Positions 1 to 7,485 of a stretch of 64,000 bases of DNA are shown in pieces. Position 1 is the first letter of the stretch. Every line of letters starts with the position of its first letter. A model generated the notes under the pieces. The model was not told where the DNA came from, did no database searches, and saw only the letters and a program-made list of their open reading frames with translations. A program made the position numbers and the translations under genes. The stretch lies in contig NZ_JBDZDN010000007.1 of NCBI RefSeq assembly GCF_040049215.1, positions 62,001 to 126,000 on the forward strand, written 5' to 3'. Source of the stretch: Mesorhizobium_K sp040049215. GTDB taxonomy: Bacteria; Pseudomonadota; Alphaproteobacteria; Rhizobiales; Rhizobiaceae.

Positions 1-10
1 CGGGCGCTCG

Positions 11-865
11 ATGGCGGCCGCCAGCGGGTCCGGCGATCCGCGTATAGGCGAGGTTTTCGAAACGCTGCCGCGCGAGGCATTCCTGCCGACCGGCCCCTGG
101 CACATGCTGGTCGCCCAGCAATATATCGAGACGCCAAGCGCCGATCCCGTCCATCTCTACCGCAACGCGCTCATCGCGCTCGATGTGGAACGCGGCATCA
201 ACAATGGCGAGCCGTTCCTGCATGCGGCCTGGATCGGAGCGGTCGCGCCGCGGCCGGGCGAAACGGTGATCCACATCGGCGCCGGCGGTGGCTACTATAC
301 GGCGGCCCTGGCGAGGTTGGTGGAACCCGGAGGCAAGGTCTTCGCCTACGAGATCGACGAGCGGCTGGCTGAGATGGCCAGGCGCAACCTTGCGCCTTAT
401 GGGAACGTGACGCTCATCCATGCCGATGCGGTGGAGGCTCGGCTGAAGCGCGCCGACATCATCTACGTCAATGCCGGCGTGGTCGCGCCGCCGGTCAGCT
501 GGCTGAAGGCGCTGAAGCCAGGCGGGCGCATGATCTTCCCCTGGCGGCCGGCGCAGGAGATAGGCCTCGCGGTGCTGGCTACGCGGGCGCGCGCGGGCTT
601 TGCCATACGCATCGTCGGCGGTTCCTGGTTCATCCCGTGCAGCGGCGCGTCGGACCGCGCCTTGAGCCTGAAGGCACCAAGCCCGCGGGAGGCACGGACG
701 TCTCGTTCGATCGTGCTGACATCGGAGCGTGCGCCGGACGACACGGCGACAGCGATCTATCCGGAAGTGTGGTTTTCGTCGGAGGCGGTTAAAGGCAAAG
801 AAACCGTAAGGGAAAGAATTCGCGCTATCCAATTAGCAGAATCCAAAGAATTGCCTGCCAAATAA
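11..865 (+). CDS. Protein-L-isoaspartate O-methyltransferase-like protein
   Basis: Likely SAM-dependent methyltransferase of the PCMT family, which in characterised members repairs isoaspartyl residues in the cytosol. The class I methyltransferase fold is visible: motif I HIGAGGGYY (about residues 93-101), an acidic strand end in AYEIDE (about 112-117) and VNAGV where PCMTs have their post-II loop. The N-terminal LPREAFLP fits the PCMT family substrate-side segment. The frame is open upstream to the window edge, so the true start may lie outside; the ATG at 11 is only the first one visible. The C-terminus is longer than in compact PCMTs and substrate specificity is not shown by sequence alone. 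Confidence 0.75.
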   Translation: MAAASGSGDPRIGEVFETLPREAFLPTGPWHMLVAQQYIETPSADPVHLYRNALIALDVERGINNGEPFLHAAWIGAVAPRPGETVIHIGAGGGYYTAALARLVEPGGKVFAYEIDERLAEMARRNLAPYGNVTLIHADAVEARLKRADIIYVNAGVVAPPVSWLKALKPGGRMIFPWRPAQEIGLAVLATRARAGFAIRIVGGSWFIPCSGASDRALSLKAPSPREARTSRSIVLTSERAPDDTATAIYPEVWFSSEAVKGKETVRERIRAIQLAESKELPAK

Positions 866-867
866 TC

Positions 868-1299
868 ATGATGGCCAAGGCAAAAGAGGCGGCTCCTGCG
901 ACCGTGAACAATCCTGCAGTGCTGATATCGAAGAAGACGGGCGACTTGTGGCAGGACGATCGTCGAAATTGGTGCGCGTATTGCGGCGACTCGATCGATT
1001 TCGCTGCCAACAAAGCCGGCGCCGCAAATGCGACGCGCGACCATGTTTTTCCGAAATCGCACACAACCGGCGGCATCAAAATACCGGCTTGCCTTCCATG
1101 CAACAGGGCGCGCAAAGCGCAGAGCTTACCGGAGTTTCTGGCGTCGGCCTACTTTGATGCCGTCCGAAAGAAAAAGCCTGCGCGAGCTTGGCCCTTGCAG
1201 AACCTATGGCTTGTTCTGGCCTTTGCGGCTGTCGAGCAGGCGCGAAGGCATTCGGAAGAATGGCCAAGCAAGAAGCAAGGTCGAACTGAGCCCGGTTGA
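868..1299 (+). CDS. HNH-type nuclease domain protein
   Basis: Small protein with a treble-clef HNH arrangement: a CAYC knuckle at residues 36-39, RDHVFPKS at about 57-64 supplying the conserved D-H, and CLPCN at 75-79 giving the second Cys pair and Asn. The remainder is basic and low in recognisable features. It starts 3 bases after the methyltransferase stop and ends inside the crcB leader, so it may be cotranscribed with both. HNH proteins range from homing and restriction nucleases to DNA-repair factors; nothing here picks one. Two ATGs are adjacent at the start (868 and 871). Confidence 0.65.
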   Translation: MMAKAKEAAPATVNNPAVLISKKTGDLWQDDRRNWCAYCGDSIDFAANKAGAANATRDHVFPKSHTTGGIKIPACLPCNRARKAQSLPEFLASAYFDAVRKKKPARAWPLQNLWLVLAFAAVEQARRHSEEWPSKKQGRTEPG

Positions 1300-1331
1300 C
1301 CGACCCCGCGGGCGCGGGCAATACACGGGTC

Positions 1332-1709
1332 ATGTTCCATCTCTTTCTCGTCGCCGTCGGCGGCGCTGTCGGCGCCTCGCTTCGCCATCTCGTCAACCTC
1401 TCATCGCTCCGGCTGGTCGGGCCTGGCTTCCCCTGGGGCACGATGGCGGTCAACATCGTCGGCTCATTAGCGATGGGAGTTTTCATCGAGCTCCTTGCAA
1501 GACGGTTCAACGCATCGAACGAACTCAGGCTCTTCGTCGCCACCGGCATTCTCGGCGGCTTCACGACCTTCTCGGCCTTCTCGCTCGATTTCGCCGTGCT
1601 CTGGGAGCGCGGCGCAGCCCTTCCGGCGCTGGCCTATGCGATTGCAAGCGTCGTCGGCTCGATCGTCGCGCTGTTCCTCGGGCTGTGGCTTGCAAGAAGT
1701 GTTGGCTGA
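1332..1709 (+). CDS. crcB: Fluoride exporter CrcB
   Basis: Dimeric membrane fluoride channel/exporter (Fluc family). The 125-residue product has four hydrophobic segments, an early GGAVGASLRH, the GTMAVNIVGS motif and the GGFTTFSAFS motif, the latter two conserved in CrcB. I chose the ATG at 1332 because the protein then begins MFHLFLVAVGG as family members do; a TTG at 1296 in the same frame would add 12 charged residues. I see no convincing fluoride riboswitch upstream. It precedes the rluC-type gene by 44 bases. Confidence 0.9.
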   Translation: MFHLFLVAVGGAVGASLRHLVNLSSLRLVGPGFPWGTMAVNIVGSLAMGVFIELLARRFNASNELRLFVATGILGGFTTFSAFSLDFAVLWERGAALPALAYAIASVVGSIVALFLGLWLARSVG

Positions 1710-1753
1710 TATCGGCGGCTGATGCTATTGCGCGCAGCTTGAAGGTTTAAGCG

Positions 1754-2737
1754 ATGGCAGGCGTAGAGCAGATCACGGTCCAGGACGGCGAGGCGGGCAT
1801 GCGGCTCGACCGCTGGTTCAAGGTCCACTATCCGGGCCTCGGCTTCGGTCACCTGCAGAAGCTGCTGCGCTCCGGCCAGGTCCGCGTCGACGGCGGACGG
1901 GTGAAGGCGGATTCACGCGTCGAGCCCGGCCAGACTGTGCGCATTCCGCCGCTTCCCATAGACAAGGCGGGTTCTGGCCCGCTGACGGCCAAGACCATCC
2001 GCAACCAGGACGACGGCGACGTCCTCCGGCAGATGCTGCTTTACGAGGACCCGAAGGTTTTCGTCTTCAACAAGCCGGCGGGGCTGGCGGTGCAGGGCGG
2101 TTCGGGCGTCGTGCGCCATGTCGACGACATGCTGGAGGCGTGGCGCAACAGCAAGGGCGAGAAGCCGCGGCTGGTGCACCGGCTGGACCGCGACACGTCG
2201 GGCGTTCTGGTCGTGGCGCGGACACGCCTCGCTGCCATGAAGCTCGCCGAGGCGTTTCGCGCGCGGGAGACGAAAAAGACCTATTGGGCGCTGGTCAAGG
2301 GCGTGCCGCCCAAGCGCGAGGACAAGATCTCCACCTGGCTGATCAAGGAGCAGACGCCCGACGGCGATAGGGTCCGCGTCGCCAAGCACGGAGAAAAGGG
2401 CGCCGATCACGCGGTTTCCTATTATCGCGTCCTCGAGCAGGCCGGGCAGACGCTGTCCTGGCTAGAAATGGAGCCTTATACCGGGCGGACGCACCAGTTG
2501 CGCGTCCATGCCGCTCATATCGGCTGCCCGATCATCGGCGATCCGAAATACTTCGAGCTCGACTCCAACTGGGACTTTCCAGGCGGCGTGCAGAACAGGC
2601 TGCATCTCCACGCGAGGCGCATCATCATTCCCCATCCGGACAAGGGTGTGATCGACGTCACCGCGCCGATGCCACCGCATATGCGCCAGAGCTGGAACCT
2701 TATCGGTTTCGACGATGCAAGCGGTGACCAGGAGTGA
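1754..2737 (+). CDS. rluC: RluA-family 23S rRNA pseudouridine synthase (RluC-like)
   Basis: Converts uridines to pseudouridine in large-subunit rRNA. An N-terminal S4 RNA-binding domain (about residues 15-70) is followed by the RluA catalytic domain. The active-site motif HRLDRDTSG lies at 142-150, with Asp145 the expected nucleophile, and GRTHQLRVH is the conserved motif near the C-terminal third. Length (327 aa) matches RluC/RluD. The choice of RluC over RluD rests on gene context and general similarity. The stop overlaps the next gene start by four bases (GTGA), implying translational coupling. Confidence 0.85.
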   Translation: MAGVEQITVQDGEAGMRLDRWFKVHYPGLGFGHLQKLLRSGQVRVDGGRVKADSRVEPGQTVRIPPLPIDKAGSGPLTAKTIRNQDDGDVLRQMLLYEDPKVFVFNKPAGLAVQGGSGVVRHVDDMLEAWRNSKGEKPRLVHRLDRDTSGVLVVARTRLAAMKLAEAFRARETKKTYWALVKGVPPKREDKISTWLIKEQTPDGDRVRVAKHGEKGADHAVSYYRVLEQAGQTLSWLEMEPYTGRTHQLRVHAAHIGCPIIGDPKYFELDSNWDFPGGVQNRLHLHARRIIIPHPDKGVIDVTAPMPPHMRQSWNLIGFDDASGDQE

Positions 2738-3651
2738 GCGCAATCGTCGCTGTGCAGCGGCGCGAAGCCGTCGACACGTTCGCCGTCGCCATGATGATCG
2801 CCCTCACCCTTTCGTGGGGCCTGAATGGGGTCGCGGCGAAGCTTTCGAACACTGGCTACAGCCCGGTGTTCCTGACTCTGGTGCGCTCGGCGCTTGGCGG
2901 CCTGCTGGTCTTTGTCTGGTGCCGGTGGCGTGGCATACACCTTTTCGAACGTGACGGGACATTGTGGCCCGGCATGCTGACCGGCCTGCTCTTCGCACTT
3001 GAATTCCTGCTGATCTTCGTCGGACTGGATTATACCTCGGTTGCGCGCAGCACGCTGCTCGTCAACACGATGCCGTTCTGGATGCTCGTCGGCGGCCACC
3101 TGTTCCTCGGCGAACGAATGACGGGGAGAAAGGTCGTCGGTCTTCTGCTCGCCTTCGGCGGCCTTGCGCTCATCTTCTCCGACAAGCTGAGCCGGCCGGG
3201 ACCTGACGCGCTGATCGGCGACCTGATGAGCCTCGGCGCCGGTTTGGCCTGGGCTGCGACCTATGTGGTGATCAAGGGAACGAGGCTTGCGCATGCCGGC
3301 GCCGAAAAGCTGCTGCTCTACCAACTCGCCGTGGCTGCCATCGTTGCCGTGATCCTGCTGCCGTTCTGGGGACCGGCGATCCGCGACGCCAACGCTGTCG
3401 CGACATGGTCCTTGATCTTCCAGTCGGTCTATATCGTCGCGGTCACCTATGTGCTCTGGTTCTGGCTGGTGCGCCACTATCCGGCTTCGGGGCTCGCCAG
3501 CTTCACCTTCGTGACGCCGGCCTTCGGCGTGCTGTTTGCCGGACTGATCCTTGGCGAGCCGCTCGGAGTAACTATCTTCATTGCATTGCTGCTGATTGCG
3601 GGCGGGCTGGTCCTCGTCAACCGCGCGCCGCGACGGCCTATGGGACAATGA
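2734..3651 (+). CDS. DMT-superfamily (EamA) transporter
   Basis: Inner-membrane transporter of the drug/metabolite superfamily with two EamA repeats and about ten hydrophobic segments over 305 residues. The first repeat starts near residue 20 (LTLSWGLNGVAAKLS) and the second near 160 (LGAGLAWAATYVV). Substrate cannot be read from the sequence. The GTG start overlaps the rluC stop and the 3' end overlaps the ATP12 start at 3648, so this sits inside a tightly packed operon. Confidence 0.85.
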   Translation: MSAIVAVQRREAVDTFAVAMMIALTLSWGLNGVAAKLSNTGYSPVFLTLVRSALGGLLVFVWCRWRGIHLFERDGTLWPGMLTGLLFALEFLLIFVGLDYTSVARSTLLVNTMPFWMLVGGHLFLGERMTGRKVVGLLLAFGGLALIFSDKLSRPGPDALIGDLMSLGAGLAWAATYVVIKGTRLAHAGAEKLLLYQLAVAAIVAVILLPFWGPAIRDANAVATWSLIFQSVYIVAVTYVLWFWLVRHYPASGLASFTFVTPAFGVLFAGLILGEPLGVTIFIALLLIAGGLVLVNRAPRRPMGQ

Positions 3652-4442
3652 TGCGCGACATCCTGAACGACCTCGAAACCGGCAGACTTCTCTCCGACCC
3701 GGACCCGGTGCGGCGCGCACAGTTGCAGATGCGCACGCCGACGCCGAAGCGTTTTTACAAGGATGTGGCGGTCGCGGCGGGAGAGGGCGGTTTCGTCGTC
3801 CAGCTTGATGGCAGGACCGTGAAGACCCCCGGCAAGGCGCTGCTGGCGCTGCCGACCGAGCGCGCCGCGCAACTGGTCGCCGACGAATTCGCCGCGCAGG
3901 GCGAGACGCTCGACCTCGCCTCGATGCCTGCCTACCGGCTTGTCAACACCGCGATAGACGGCGTCGCCAGCGATCCGCAGGCCGTGCTCGAAGATATTCT
4001 GCGCTTCTCCTCGTCCGACCTGCTTTGCTACCGCGCCGAGGGGCCGGACGCGCTGGTGCGCCGCCAGAACGAAGCATGGGACGCCGTCCTAGACTGGGCA
4101 CGGGCCGCACTCGGCGCACGCCTTCTCCTCGCCGAGGGCGTCATCCATCTCGAACAGCCGCGCGAGGCGATCGCCGCCATCGGCGTTCATGTCGGCCAGC
4201 GCGCCGAGCCGCTGCGGCTTGCGGCGCTACATGTGATGACCAGCCTGACCGGCTCGGCGTTGCTCGCGCTCGCTGTCGACTTCGGCGAACTCGACGCCGA
4301 AACCGCCTGGGCCGCCGCGCATGTCGACGAGGATTTCCAGGCCGCGCAATGGGGCCAGGATTCAGAGGCGGTCGCGCGTCGCGCCAACCGCAAGCGCGAC
4401 ATGACGGCTGCCGCCGCGCTGATCGACGCGATCAGGAGCTAA
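3648..4442 (+). CDS. ATP12-family F1-ATPase assembly chaperone
   Basis: Homologue of mitochondrial ATP12, which binds the F1 alpha subunit during assembly of ATP synthase; the family is shared between alphaproteobacteria and mitochondria. Recognisable segments are the N-terminal KRFYKDV, the GRTVKTPG strand, the LLCYRAEGP segment and the C-terminal AQWGQDSEA. The start at 3648 (Met-Met) overlaps the transporter stop by four bases; a longer reading frame extends upstream but lies inside the transporter gene. 264 residues is normal for the family. Confidence 0.85.
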   Translation: MMRDILNDLETGRLLSDPDPVRRAQLQMRTPTPKRFYKDVAVAAGEGGFVVQLDGRTVKTPGKALLALPTERAAQLVADEFAAQGETLDLASMPAYRLVNTAIDGVASDPQAVLEDILRFSSSDLLCYRAEGPDALVRRQNEAWDAVLDWARAALGARLLLAEGVIHLEQPREAIAAIGVHVGQRAEPLRLAALHVMTSLTGSALLALAVDFGELDAETAWAAAHVDEDFQAAQWGQDSEAVARRANRKRDMTAAAALIDAIRS

Positions 4443-4558
4443 ATCGCCGGCCGGCCGATTTTGCCTGTTGACCTTCCATTTGGTGGAACCTCTAGACACA
4501 TGTCACTGCCCGTGGCGAATGTGGGGGCTGGAACCGAAATAAGAAGGATTTCAACAGG

Positions 4559-4921
4559 ATGAAACGGCTCTTTCACACGATTTCCATGGTTGCGCTGCTG
4601 GTCGCGGGGTCGACGGCGGTAACCGCTGCCGAGCATTCCGCGGGCTCAAAGGCGCTGGAAGCCGCAAACGGCGCCATGCACGAGGCGATGGCCGTCGAAA
4701 CAACCGGCGACGTCGATGTCGACTTCATGCGCATGATGATTCCCCATCACCAGGGCGCGATCGACATGGCGAAAATCGTCATCGAGAACGGCACGGACCC
4801 CGAGGTCAGGAAACTTGCCGAGGAGATCGTCAAGGCCCAGGAGTCCGAGATCGCCTTCATGAGGGACTGGCTGGAGCGCAACGGCGCGGGGGAGGGCACG
4901 AGCGACCACAGCGCGCATTGA
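4559..4921 (+). CDS. DUF305 secreted His/Met-rich protein
   Basis: Exported protein of the DUF305 family. A signal peptide covers about residues 1-24 (hydrophobic VALLVAGSTAVTA, cleavage near AEH). The core carries the family hallmark DFMRMMIPHHQGAIDMAK (about 55-72), a Met/His set suited to metal binding, and ends in a His-containing tail. Some relatives (such as CopM) bind copper in the periplasm; this role is inferred by family only. It is monocistronic, with a terminator about 15 bases after the stop. Confidence 0.85.
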   Translation: MKRLFHTISMVALLVAGSTAVTAAEHSAGSKALEAANGAMHEAMAVETTGDVDVDFMRMMIPHHQGAIDMAKIVIENGTDPEVRKLAEEIVKAQESEIAFMRDWLERNGAGEGTSDHSAH

Positions 4922-4937
4922 TATACCGCCAAACGAA

Positions 4938-4964
4938 AAGCCCCGGCGTGTTTAGCCGGGGCTT
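4938..4964 (+). terminator. Rho-independent terminator after DUF305 gene
   Basis: Perfect 10-bp inverted repeat AAGCCCCGGC (4938-4947) and GCCGGGGCTT (4955-4964) with a 7-base loop. The following T tract is short (TTCTAT), so efficiency is uncertain; on the opposite strand the arm is followed by TTCG, so it mainly serves the + strand gene. Confidence 0.7.
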
Positions 4965-5004
4965 CTATGGTAATCCGTCAAGCCAACCGGCGTCCGGGAA
5001 GTCG

Positions 5005-5205
5005 TCAGTTCTTCTTCCCGCGTCCAGCGTCCTCGATGGCGGCGTCATGATACCAACCGCTGCCGAAATCCGGCCTTTTGAGACGTAGTGCATCCGCCAC
5101 TTCGGAAGCCATCGCCGACATGTCGCGGCGATAGCCCGCCGCCAACTGGGCCCTGGTGGGGAAGGCGAATATCTTCGCCGATTCGTGTTGAACCTTCGCA
5201 GTCAT
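5005..5205 (-). CDS. DUF2735 small protein, glnII neighbour
   Basis: 66-residue protein with the DUF2735 hallmark SAKIFAFPTRAQ near its N-terminus, followed by a short helix-prone region and a charged end (GRGKKN). No signal peptide or membrane segment. I chose the ATG at 5205 because AGGAC lies about 7 bases upstream and the protein then starts MTAKVQ; a longer frame to 5253 adds 16 atypical residues. In rhizobia this family is typically found beside glnII, as here, where it is divergent from it across 400 bp. Its biochemical function is not known to me. Confidence 0.75.
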   Translation of the reverse strand: MTAKVQHESAKIFAFPTRAQLAAGYRRDMSAMASEVADALRLKRPDFGSGWYHDAAIEDAGRGKKN

Positions 5206-5507
5206 TGTTTTTGTCCTGTTGTGCTGCGTCTTTGCGATTCCAAGTATTCCCAAAGAGTAAGGTCTGCAGCAGTTTTATGCAATGTTCTGATCTAAAAATA
5301 ATCAGATGACCAAATTTTAGGCATGCCCGCTGAATGCTGTAATAGGGGACAATTCGGTCGCGTTTCCTGCCCCCATCCCTTCGAAACGCCTGTTCATTGC
5401 ATCCGTTCCTGACATCCGGTGCAGATGCCCATTTTTCGGTCAGATCTGCCCGCGCGTTTCGCGACGGCAACTCGCCTTGTTCGCGTCGAATGCTGCAGTG
5501 CGGAAAG

Positions 5508-5523
5508 TGGCACGTTAATTGCG
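5508..5523 (+). promoter_or_regulatory. Sigma-54 (RpoN) promoter of glnII
   Basis: TGGCACG-TTAA-TTGCG is a full match to the sigma-54 consensus. The invariant GG (5509-5510) and GC (5521-5522) are exactly 10 bp apart. Transcription would start near 5534, about 75 bases before glnII. Rhizobial glnII is known to be NtrC/RpoN dependent, so this is the expected architecture. A possible upstream half-site GGTGCA lies at 5420-5425, but I cannot define a complete NtrC site. The rest of the 5206-5607 gap is AT-richer and shows no gene. Confidence 0.9.
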
Positions 5524-5607
5524 TCTTAACCGTGGGGAGTCGGCCCCGGTGCGCCGAGCCGCAAAGCGCGTCCCCGAACGATTGCCAACTGGCTATGAGA
5601 GGCCCGA

Positions 5608-6648
5608 ATGACAAAATACAAACTCGAGTACATCTGGTTGGACGGGTACTCCCCGGTTCCTAATCTCCGCGGCAAGACGCAGATCAAGGAATTCGATGCC
5701 TTCCCGACGCTCGAACAGCTGCCACTATGGGGCTTCGACGGCTCCTCGACGATGCAGGCGGAAGGCCGCAGCTCGGATTGCGTGCTGAAGCCAGTCGCGA
5801 TCTACCCGGACCCGGCCCGTACGAACGGCGCCCTGGTCATGTGCGAAGTCATGCTGCCGGACGGCGTCACCCCGCACTCGACCAATGCGCGCGCCACCAT
5901 CCTCGACGACGAGGGCGCGTGGTTCGGCTTCGAGCAGGAGTACTTCTTCTACAAGGACGGCCGCCCGCTTGGCTTCCCGACCGCCGGCTACCCCGCGCCG
6001 CAGGGCCCGTACTACACCGGCGTCGGCTACTCCAATGTCGGCGATGTCGCCCGCAAGATCGTCGAAGAGCACCTCGACCTCTGCCTCGAAGCCGGCATCA
6101 ACCACGAAGGCATCAACGCCGAAGTGGCCAAGGGCCAGTGGGAATTCCAGATATTCGGCAAGGGCTCCAAGAAGGCTGCCGACGAGGTGTGGATGGCGCG
6201 CTACCTGCTGCAGCGCCTGACCGAGAAGTACGGCATCGACATCGAGTATCACTGCAAGCCGCTCGGCGACACCGACTGGAACGGTTCCGGCATGCACTGC
6301 AACTTCTCGACCAAATATATGCGCGAAGTCGGCGGCAAGGAGTATTTCGAAGCGCTGATGGCGGCCTTCGACAAGAACCTGATGGACCACATCGCCGTCT
6401 ATGGGCCGGACAATGACAAGCGCCTGACCGGCAAGCACGAGACCGCGCCGTGGAACAAGTTCAGCTACGGCGTCGCCGACCGCGGCGCCTCGATCCGAGT
6501 GCCGCACTCCTTCGTCAACAACGGCTATAAGGGCTATCTGGAAGACCGTCGCCCGAACTCGCAGGGCGACCCCTACCAGATCGCATCGCAGGTTCTGAAG
6601 ACGGTCGCGGAAGTGTCGACCGGCGAGGCAAAGAAGGCCGCCGCCTGA
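5608..6648 (+). CDS. glnII: Glutamine synthetase type II
   Basis: ATP-dependent ligation of ammonia to glutamate by the eukaryotic-like GSII enzyme. Diagnostic features: LEYIWLDGYSPVPNLRGKT at the N-terminus, WGFDGSST (about 41-48), the EQEYFFYKDGRP motif, a NHEGINAEV segment, and the C-terminal KGYLEDRRP. 346 residues is the family length; GSII lacks the adenylylation site of GSI. Preceded by a sigma-54 promoter and followed by a terminator, so it is a single-gene unit. It complements the glnA (GSI) gene 8 kb away, giving two differently controlled ammonia-assimilation enzymes. Confidence 0.95.
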   Translation: MTKYKLEYIWLDGYSPVPNLRGKTQIKEFDAFPTLEQLPLWGFDGSSTMQAEGRSSDCVLKPVAIYPDPARTNGALVMCEVMLPDGVTPHSTNARATILDDEGAWFGFEQEYFFYKDGRPLGFPTAGYPAPQGPYYTGVGYSNVGDVARKIVEEHLDLCLEAGINHEGINAEVAKGQWEFQIFGKGSKKAADEVWMARYLLQRLTEKYGIDIEYHCKPLGDTDWNGSGMHCNFSTKYMREVGGKEYFEALMAAFDKNLMDHIAVYGPDNDKRLTGKHETAPWNKFSYGVADRGASIRVPHSFVNNGYKGYLEDRRPNSQGDPYQIASQVLKTVAEVSTGEAKKAAA

Positions 6649-6676
6649 TCGGCCGCTAGCCCACGCGGTACAATGC

Positions 6677-6712
6677 GAAAACCCCGGTGGCGTCGTCCAC
6701 CGGGGTTTTTTC
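6677..6712 (+). terminator. Rho-independent terminator of glnII
   Basis: GC-rich inverted repeat ACCCCGGTGG (6681-6690) and CCACCGGGGT (6697-6706) with a 6-base loop, flanked by A and T runs (GAAAA before, TTTTTT after). The symmetric A/T flanks allow bidirectional use, also ending the minus-strand membrane genes. Confidence 0.9.
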
Positions 6713-6743
6713 GTTGTCGTGCCGTTGCTCGCCGCGCCGGCTG

Positions 6744-7073
6744 TTACGCGGAAAAGCCGAGCGCGCGCAGGACGTTGGGCAACGCCGGAAGCGTCAGCAG
6801 AGCCACGCCTGCAACCCAGATCACTGTCGCGACTGCCGGGCGGGAAGCCGGAACCAGGCGTTCATAGAGCGCGGCCGGAACGCCGGCGACCATGATCGTC
6901 AGCGTCGACAGGATCAGGGCGCTGCACATGTAGACCACCTGGCTGTATGCCGGCGCCCATACGGGAAACCAGATCGGGTAGAGAATGAATACGACAAGCA
7001 CCCAGGGCGAGAAGATGCCGTTGATAATGGCGATCGCCATCACCGGAACAAGCGCATTGCGATCCATGAGCAT
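6744..7073 (-). CDS. Small integral membrane protein of unknown function
   Basis: 109 residues with three strongly hydrophobic segments (about 10-32, 42-66 and 80-100). No family recognised. The start overlaps the stop of the next gene upstream (TGATG), with GGGGAGC as ribosome site, so the two are translationally coupled. Position downstream of the symporter genes suggests a link to organic-acid uptake, but a terminator-like hairpin separates them. Confidence 0.55.
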   Translation of the reverse strand: MLMDRNALVPVMAIAIINGIFSPWVLVVFILYPIWFPVWAPAYSQVVYMCSALILSTLTIMVAGVPAALYERLVPASRPAVATVIWVAGVALLTLPALPNVLRALGFSA

Positions 7074-7378
7074 CAGCTCCCCTGTGCGACAGGCGCCAGC
7101 CCGTAGTTTATCAAGGCGACGAGATAAACCAGACGGATCAGCATGATCCAGAGCACGCCGAAGACTATGACCACCAAGCCTGTGAGGGCGTTCGGCGTCA
7201 CGAAGCGGACGAGTTTTAGAATCGGGTCGGTGATTAGCTTGAAGGCGCGCCAGATGTAGTTGTCCCAGTTCTCCGGCACGAACAGTCCCAGCACCAGGCG
7301 CCCTAGCAAAGTGTACATGATCGCGGCGAGGATGAAGTTCGGTATGTGAAAATACCAGTAGGACCAGAAATCATTCAT
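7073..7378 (-). CDS. Small membrane protein, faintly YggT-like
   Basis: 101 residues with an N-terminal hydrophobic stretch (about 12-33) and a C-terminal one (about 68-92), joined by an amphipathic stretch containing ITDPILKLVRFVTP. That stretch recalls YggT proteins, where a PxLxPxRxxxP element sits between two membrane segments, but the match is weak. Coupled to the following membrane gene by a TGATG overlap. I assign no function. Confidence 0.5.
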   Translation of the reverse strand: MNDFWSYWYFHIPNFILAAIMYTLLGRLVLGLFVPENWDNYIWRAFKLITDPILKLVRFVTPNALTGLVVIVFGVLWIMLIRLVYLVALINYGLAPVAQGS

Positions 7379-7440
7379 TCGGCAAAGACCTGGGGGATGA
7401 CGCCCAAGCGGCCTTATGGGCCGCGTCGCGACGAAAAGAA

Positions 7441-7466
7441 AGCGGGGTCCGTCGCCGGACCCCGCC
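7441..7466 (-). terminator. Hairpin terminator after the symporter gene
   Basis: Inverted repeat of about 9 bp (GCGGGGTCC and GGACCCCGC) around 7442-7466, about 20 bases past the symporter stop in the minus direction. It is followed in that direction by TTTCTTTTCG, a reasonable U tract. It likely separates symporter transcription from the two small membrane genes. Confidence 0.7.
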
Positions 7467-7485
7467 TGTTGTAAGAGTTAGACGA

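Noticed and set aside
1300..1331. Fluoride riboswitch before crcB
   Set aside because: Gap is too short and I could not build the expected pseudoknot.
5395..5430. Possible NtrC site upstream of glnII
   Set aside because: Only one half-site (GGTGCA) matches; the partner is at the wrong spacing.
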